A DNA stretch of 17,505 bases from Deltaproteobacteria bacterium. Lineage in GTDB: Bacteria > Desulfobacterota_C > Deferrisomatia > Deferrisomatales > JACRMM01. Positions 15,476-17,505 of this stretch are shown one piece after another. Both the position numbers and the translations under genes were made by a program. The stretch lies in contig JACRCS010000424.1 in NCBI GenBank assembly GCA_016218905.1, positions 1 to 17,505 of the forward strand, in the 5' to 3' direction. The notes beneath the pieces were generated by a model. The model was given only the letters and a program-made list of their open reading frames with translations. It was not told the DNA's origin and made no database searches. How positions within the stretch are numbered: position 1 is the stretch's first letter; every line of letters starts with the position of its first letter.

Positions 15476-16087
15476 CTACGTCCCGCCGGTCCGTCCTTTG
15501 GAGGGGATCCACTCGGCTCTCGCGGGGACCTCGGTATCCTCGTAGACGGCATCGATGAGACAACGCAACCCGAGGCTCTCCAGCTCCACCTCTCCGTCGG
15601 GGCCGAAAGGATAGAGCACCCAGTGGCCGCTGGCATCTTTCCGGAAGCACTCGACGCTCCTGAGCTCGGTGTCTACGAGCACGTACTCCCGAAGTGTCTC
15701 TATGCGCCGGTACGAGGCGAACTTCTGCCCCCGGTCATAGGCGGCCGTCGTGGGGGAGAGGACCTCGACGATCAGCGTCGGGTGGGCGACGTAGTACGCG
15801 TTCGCCCGGTCCCGCTCGTCGCAGGTGACGACCACGTCAGGGTAGAAGAACGGCCCCTCGGCCGCCACCCTCGCCTTGATATCCGCCGTGAACGCACGGC
15901 AGGGGCCGCCTCGCAAGTGATTGCGGAGCAAGGACGCGATGTTGAGCGACACGGTGGCGTGGATGAGGCTCGCGCCGGACATGGCGAAGACCTGACCGTC
16001 CACGTACTCGTGCCTGCCCTCCTGGAGCTTCTCCCACTCCAGGTACGCTTCCGGCGTCAAGGCCCCGGGCTGCTCGGCGAGCGGCAT
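15476..16087 (-). CDS. Uma2-family protein (DUF820, PD-(D/E)XK nuclease fold)
   Basis: The product is 203 aa from ATG 16087, chosen because GGAGGA (16100-16095) lies 7 nt upstream and a promoter-like pair precedes it; the same frame continues upstream into a decayed gene. Family features are EYLEWEKLQEGRHEYVDGQ-type N-terminus (about 13-32), YPDVVVTCDE near 82-91 with Asp84, LIVEVLSPTTAAYDRGQKF near 105-123 with Glu108 and Lys122, and LREYVLVDTE near 132-141. These match the PD-(D/E)XK core. Uma2 proteins are abundant in cyanobacteria and some soil phyla, and their biological role is unknown. It is convergent with nothing and lies upstream of the rplU promoter on the same strand. Confidence 0.9.
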   Translation of the reverse strand: MPLAEQPGALTPEAYLEWEKLQEGRHEYVDGQVFAMSGASLIHATVSLNIASLLRNHLRGGPCRAFTADIKARVAAEGPFFYPDVVVTCDERDRANAYYVAHPTLIVEVLSPTTAAYDRGQKFASYRRIETLREYVLVDTELRSVECFRKDASGHWVLYPFGPDGEVELESLGLRCLIDAVYEDTEVPARAEWIPSKGRTGGT

Positions 16088-16123
16088 GGGTTCTTCCTCC
16101 GAAAGAGGGTCTGCTCGGGACCG

Positions 16124-16152
16124 AGTATCGGCCGGTGGTCCGGACGGGTCAA
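16124..16152 (-). promoter_or_regulatory. Putative sigma-70 promoter of the Uma2 gene
   Basis: TTGACC (16152-16147, 5/6 to the -35 consensus) and GATACT (16129-16124, 4/6 to the -10 consensus) are separated by 17 bp. The predicted start near 16117 gives a 30-nt leader with a good ribosome site. The -35 box overlaps the end of the decayed oxidoreductase frame. Confidence 0.5.
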
Positions 16153-16782
16153 GCATGTGGCCGGGCCTCTCCGTCGTGTGGTCGTTGGCGTGGCGGACCC
16201 TCAGGCGTTTTCGGTTCTTCTCCCGAGCTCGCCGATCCGTTGGGGTACGCGGCCTGGAGCCGGCCCAGGAACTCGGTGACGATCCCGCCTTCCAGTTCGT
16301 CACTTCGGTGAACCGCTTCGGGATGGTGACGGCCGCCGGGTCGTAGCCCGTCGCCAGGCGCGCGCGCCAGCGCCTCTTCTGGATCTGGCGGCCGAGCCCG
16401 TCGAGGTCCTGCGCCAGCGCCCCGTAGCCGACGGAGCGGAGGCACTCGGCGAGGAGCGCGTCGGTGTAGACGCCTCGGGCGAAGAGGCAGGCGACCATCG
16501 ACGTGAGCACCGGCCGCCCCCCTCCCGTCGGTCTCGAGGAAGTCGATCGCGGCAGCGAGGTCGCGCTGCGGGTGCTTCTCGTCATACGTGCAGCCGCCGG
16601 CGTCGAGGTGCGAGTGCCGCAGGCCGAGCGCCTGACCCACGTAGAAGACCTCGGAACTTCTCGCGGACGAAGCCGACGTGGATGCAGCCCACCGGGCAGC
16701 CGGAGCGGGCGGAGTTCCGAAGGAGCGTCGCGTCCGCAAAGCCCTCGGCCGTGATCGCCTCCACCGCCGGGTCGCGATCCAT
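16149..16782 (-). pseudogene. Decayed aldehyde:ferredoxin oxidoreductase (AOR) gene
   Basis: AOR-type segments appear in order but in changing frames. 16782-16654 reads DPAVEAITAEGFADATLLRN then SGCPVGCIHVGFVREKF, with the CPVGC cysteines. 16652 to about 16520 reads EVFYVGQALGLRHSHLDAGG then TYDEKHPQRDLAAAIDFLET. About 16516-16290 reads RPVLTSMVACLFARGVYTDA and later AVTIPKRFTEVTNW. From about 16290 the frame changes again (GGIVTEFLGRLQAAYPNG). The N-terminal tungstopterin domain is absent. The central part normally between GCPVGC and GLRHSHLD is missing, so there is a large internal deletion. One frameshift falls in a six-base G run (16522-16517). Intact AOR enzymes oxidise aldehydes with a tungsten or molybdenum pterin and ferredoxin. 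The family call rests on remembered signature motifs. Confidence 0.8.
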
Positions 16783-17085
16783 CCTGGGTCAATCTCGGGC
16801 ACCTGCTCGCGTGCCCAGTTCAGCGCGATCCCTGCGCGAGCGACAGCGTCGAACCGGTCCGCACGCATGTCACTGCAGGAGCGTTCGTGTTCGCCCGTCG
16901 GCGATTGGTCGGGGGCCGCCACAGGACGACCCGAAGCGTCCACCTGCAACCCCTCAAAGCGGTAGCCGACCTTGGCAAGCCGCACCATCCCAAGCGACAC
17001 CTGTTCACAGACGCTGCACTGGATGCGCTTACAGAAGTACTCCTCCTGTCCGAGGAAGAAGCAGGAGGCAGAGGCCCGGGAAGCT
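16783..17085 (-). other. Unassigned stretch between the HDOD gene and the AOR remnant
   Basis: No gene can be named. One minus-strand frame without stops reads CFFLGQEEYFCKRIQCSVC, then MVRLAKVGYRFEGLQVDA and DAVARAGIALNWAREQVPEI. It has clustered cysteines and a plausible GC-rich third position, but no clear start after the HDOD stop. It runs into the AOR remnant without a stop. The last piece faintly resembles the AOR segment with the pattern GVALAWATEA, which would put it out of order. The stretch looks less GC-rich than the housekeeping run. It may be another gene remnant. Confidence 0.4.
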
Positions 17086-17505
17086 CTACTGCAGATTCTT
17101 GAGGTATTCGAACGTTCCAGCCTCCGCCTTGTTGACCTCCTCTCGGACGAGGTCTTCGTTCGTCCCGAGCCGGTCTAGGAGCGTCCCACGGTGTCCTTCG
17201 TCCGCCTCCGCCGGGCGCAACGTGGAGGTTGTGAGGGCGATCAGGTAGACGGTCCTGAGCACGGGCGCCGAAAATCCGAGCCGTTCGGCTGCGAGCGGAT
17301 CGTGGTGAAACTGGATTGTTTCCTCGGCCCCGGGAAACAGGTTCCAGCGCTGTACCGCGAGCGCGCCGATGTCGCAATGGGAGAACCCGTAAGCCCGCCG
17401 CTCCCGCTCAAGCTGGTCTCGCGACCCGATTCTGCCGACCAGAGAGCAGTAGTTGGAACCTTCCACTTTGGCCATGGCGAGACTGCCGAGTTCATGCAGA
17501 AGCCC
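17086..17505 (-). CDS. HDOD-domain protein, 5' end cut by window edge
   Basis: 139 residues of the C-terminal part are visible, in frame from the right edge to TAG at 17086. GLLHELGSLAMAKVEG at the edge matches the HDOD helix with a degenerate His-Asp pattern. YGFSHCDIGALAVQRWNLFP near 39-58 and IQFHHDPLAAE just after it are the second HDOD signature (GxxHxxxGaxLaxxWxLP ... HH). HDOD domains relate to HD hydrolases but lack key metal ligands. They usually serve in signalling or stress response, often fused to receiver, EAL or serine-protease parts that would lie outside the window. The partner domain is unknown. Confidence 0.82.
   Translation of the reverse strand, partial: GLLHELGSLAMAKVEGSNYCSLVGRIGSRDQLERERRAYGFSHCDIGALAVQRWNLFPGAEETIQFHHDPLAAERLGFSAPVLRTVYLIALTTSTLRPAEADEGHRGTLLDRLGTNEDLVREEVNKAEAGTFEYLKNLQ

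Noticed and set aside
15421..15540. Plus-strand fragment reading ELGREEVARLIRDRIL
   Set aside because: It looks protein-like but has no start, overlaps the end of the Uma2 gene on the other strand, and no family can be named.
15476..16792. 438-residue fusion of an upstream domain with Uma2
   Set aside because: The upstream part is a frameshifted AOR remnant merely in frame with Uma2. A good ribosome site and promoter place the true start at 16087.

Overview
The window is GC-rich bacterial DNA. It is dominated by one long, tightly packed minus-strand housekeeping run, from rplU at about 15.26 kb down to greA at about 2.77 kb. The gene order (rplU-rpmA-obgE-proB-proA-nadD-rsfS-gpsA-tmk-holB-ricT-metG-tatD/radical SAM-greA) and the GC-rich codon use suggest an Acidobacteriota, Myxococcota or Desulfobacterota-like genome. 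The sequence alone does not settle the phylum.

Layout. At 1-1105 (minus) lies an ammonium transporter whose C-terminus runs off the left edge. It is preceded by a sequence that matches a sigma-54 promoter. A divergent secreted CrtC/AttH-like lipocalin-domain protein (1507-2625, plus) follows, and the housekeeping run starts at 2772. Most neighbouring genes in the run overlap by 4-11 bp or are separated by 4-6 nt, so translational coupling is likely. The run joins ribosome parts and assembly (L21, L27, Obg, RsfS), proline synthesis (ProB, ProA), NAD synthesis (NadD), phospholipid precursor (GpsA), dTMP synthesis and replication (Tmk, HolB), an Fe-S regulatory protein (RicT), methionyl-tRNA synthetase, a TatD nuclease fused to a radical SAM domain, and the transcript-cleavage factor GreA. 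A sigma-70-like promoter lies upstream of rplU.

The right end (15.47-17.5 kb) is accessory in character. It holds a Uma2-family PD-(D/E)XK protein with its own promoter, a decayed aldehyde:ferredoxin oxidoreductase gene with frameshifts and a large internal deletion, an unassigned Cys-containing stretch, and the C-terminal part of an HDOD-domain protein cut by the window edge.

The least ordinary item is a pair of about 114-bp repeats (2640-2753 and 14518-14631, roughly 85% identical with no indels). Each has terminal inverted repeats and an internal 12-bp stem. Both lie in the same orientation just 3' of a minus-strand stop codon (greA and rpmA). In the second copy the terminal repeat itself supplies the rpmA stop codon. 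They look like a MITE or mobile palindromic element that may act as an RNA structure in 3' or inter-cistronic positions. Other points worth a second look are the sigma-54 site before amt, the TatD-radical SAM fusion, an eight-arginine tail on RicT, and a 9-bp GATC-phased tandem repeat between proB and proA.
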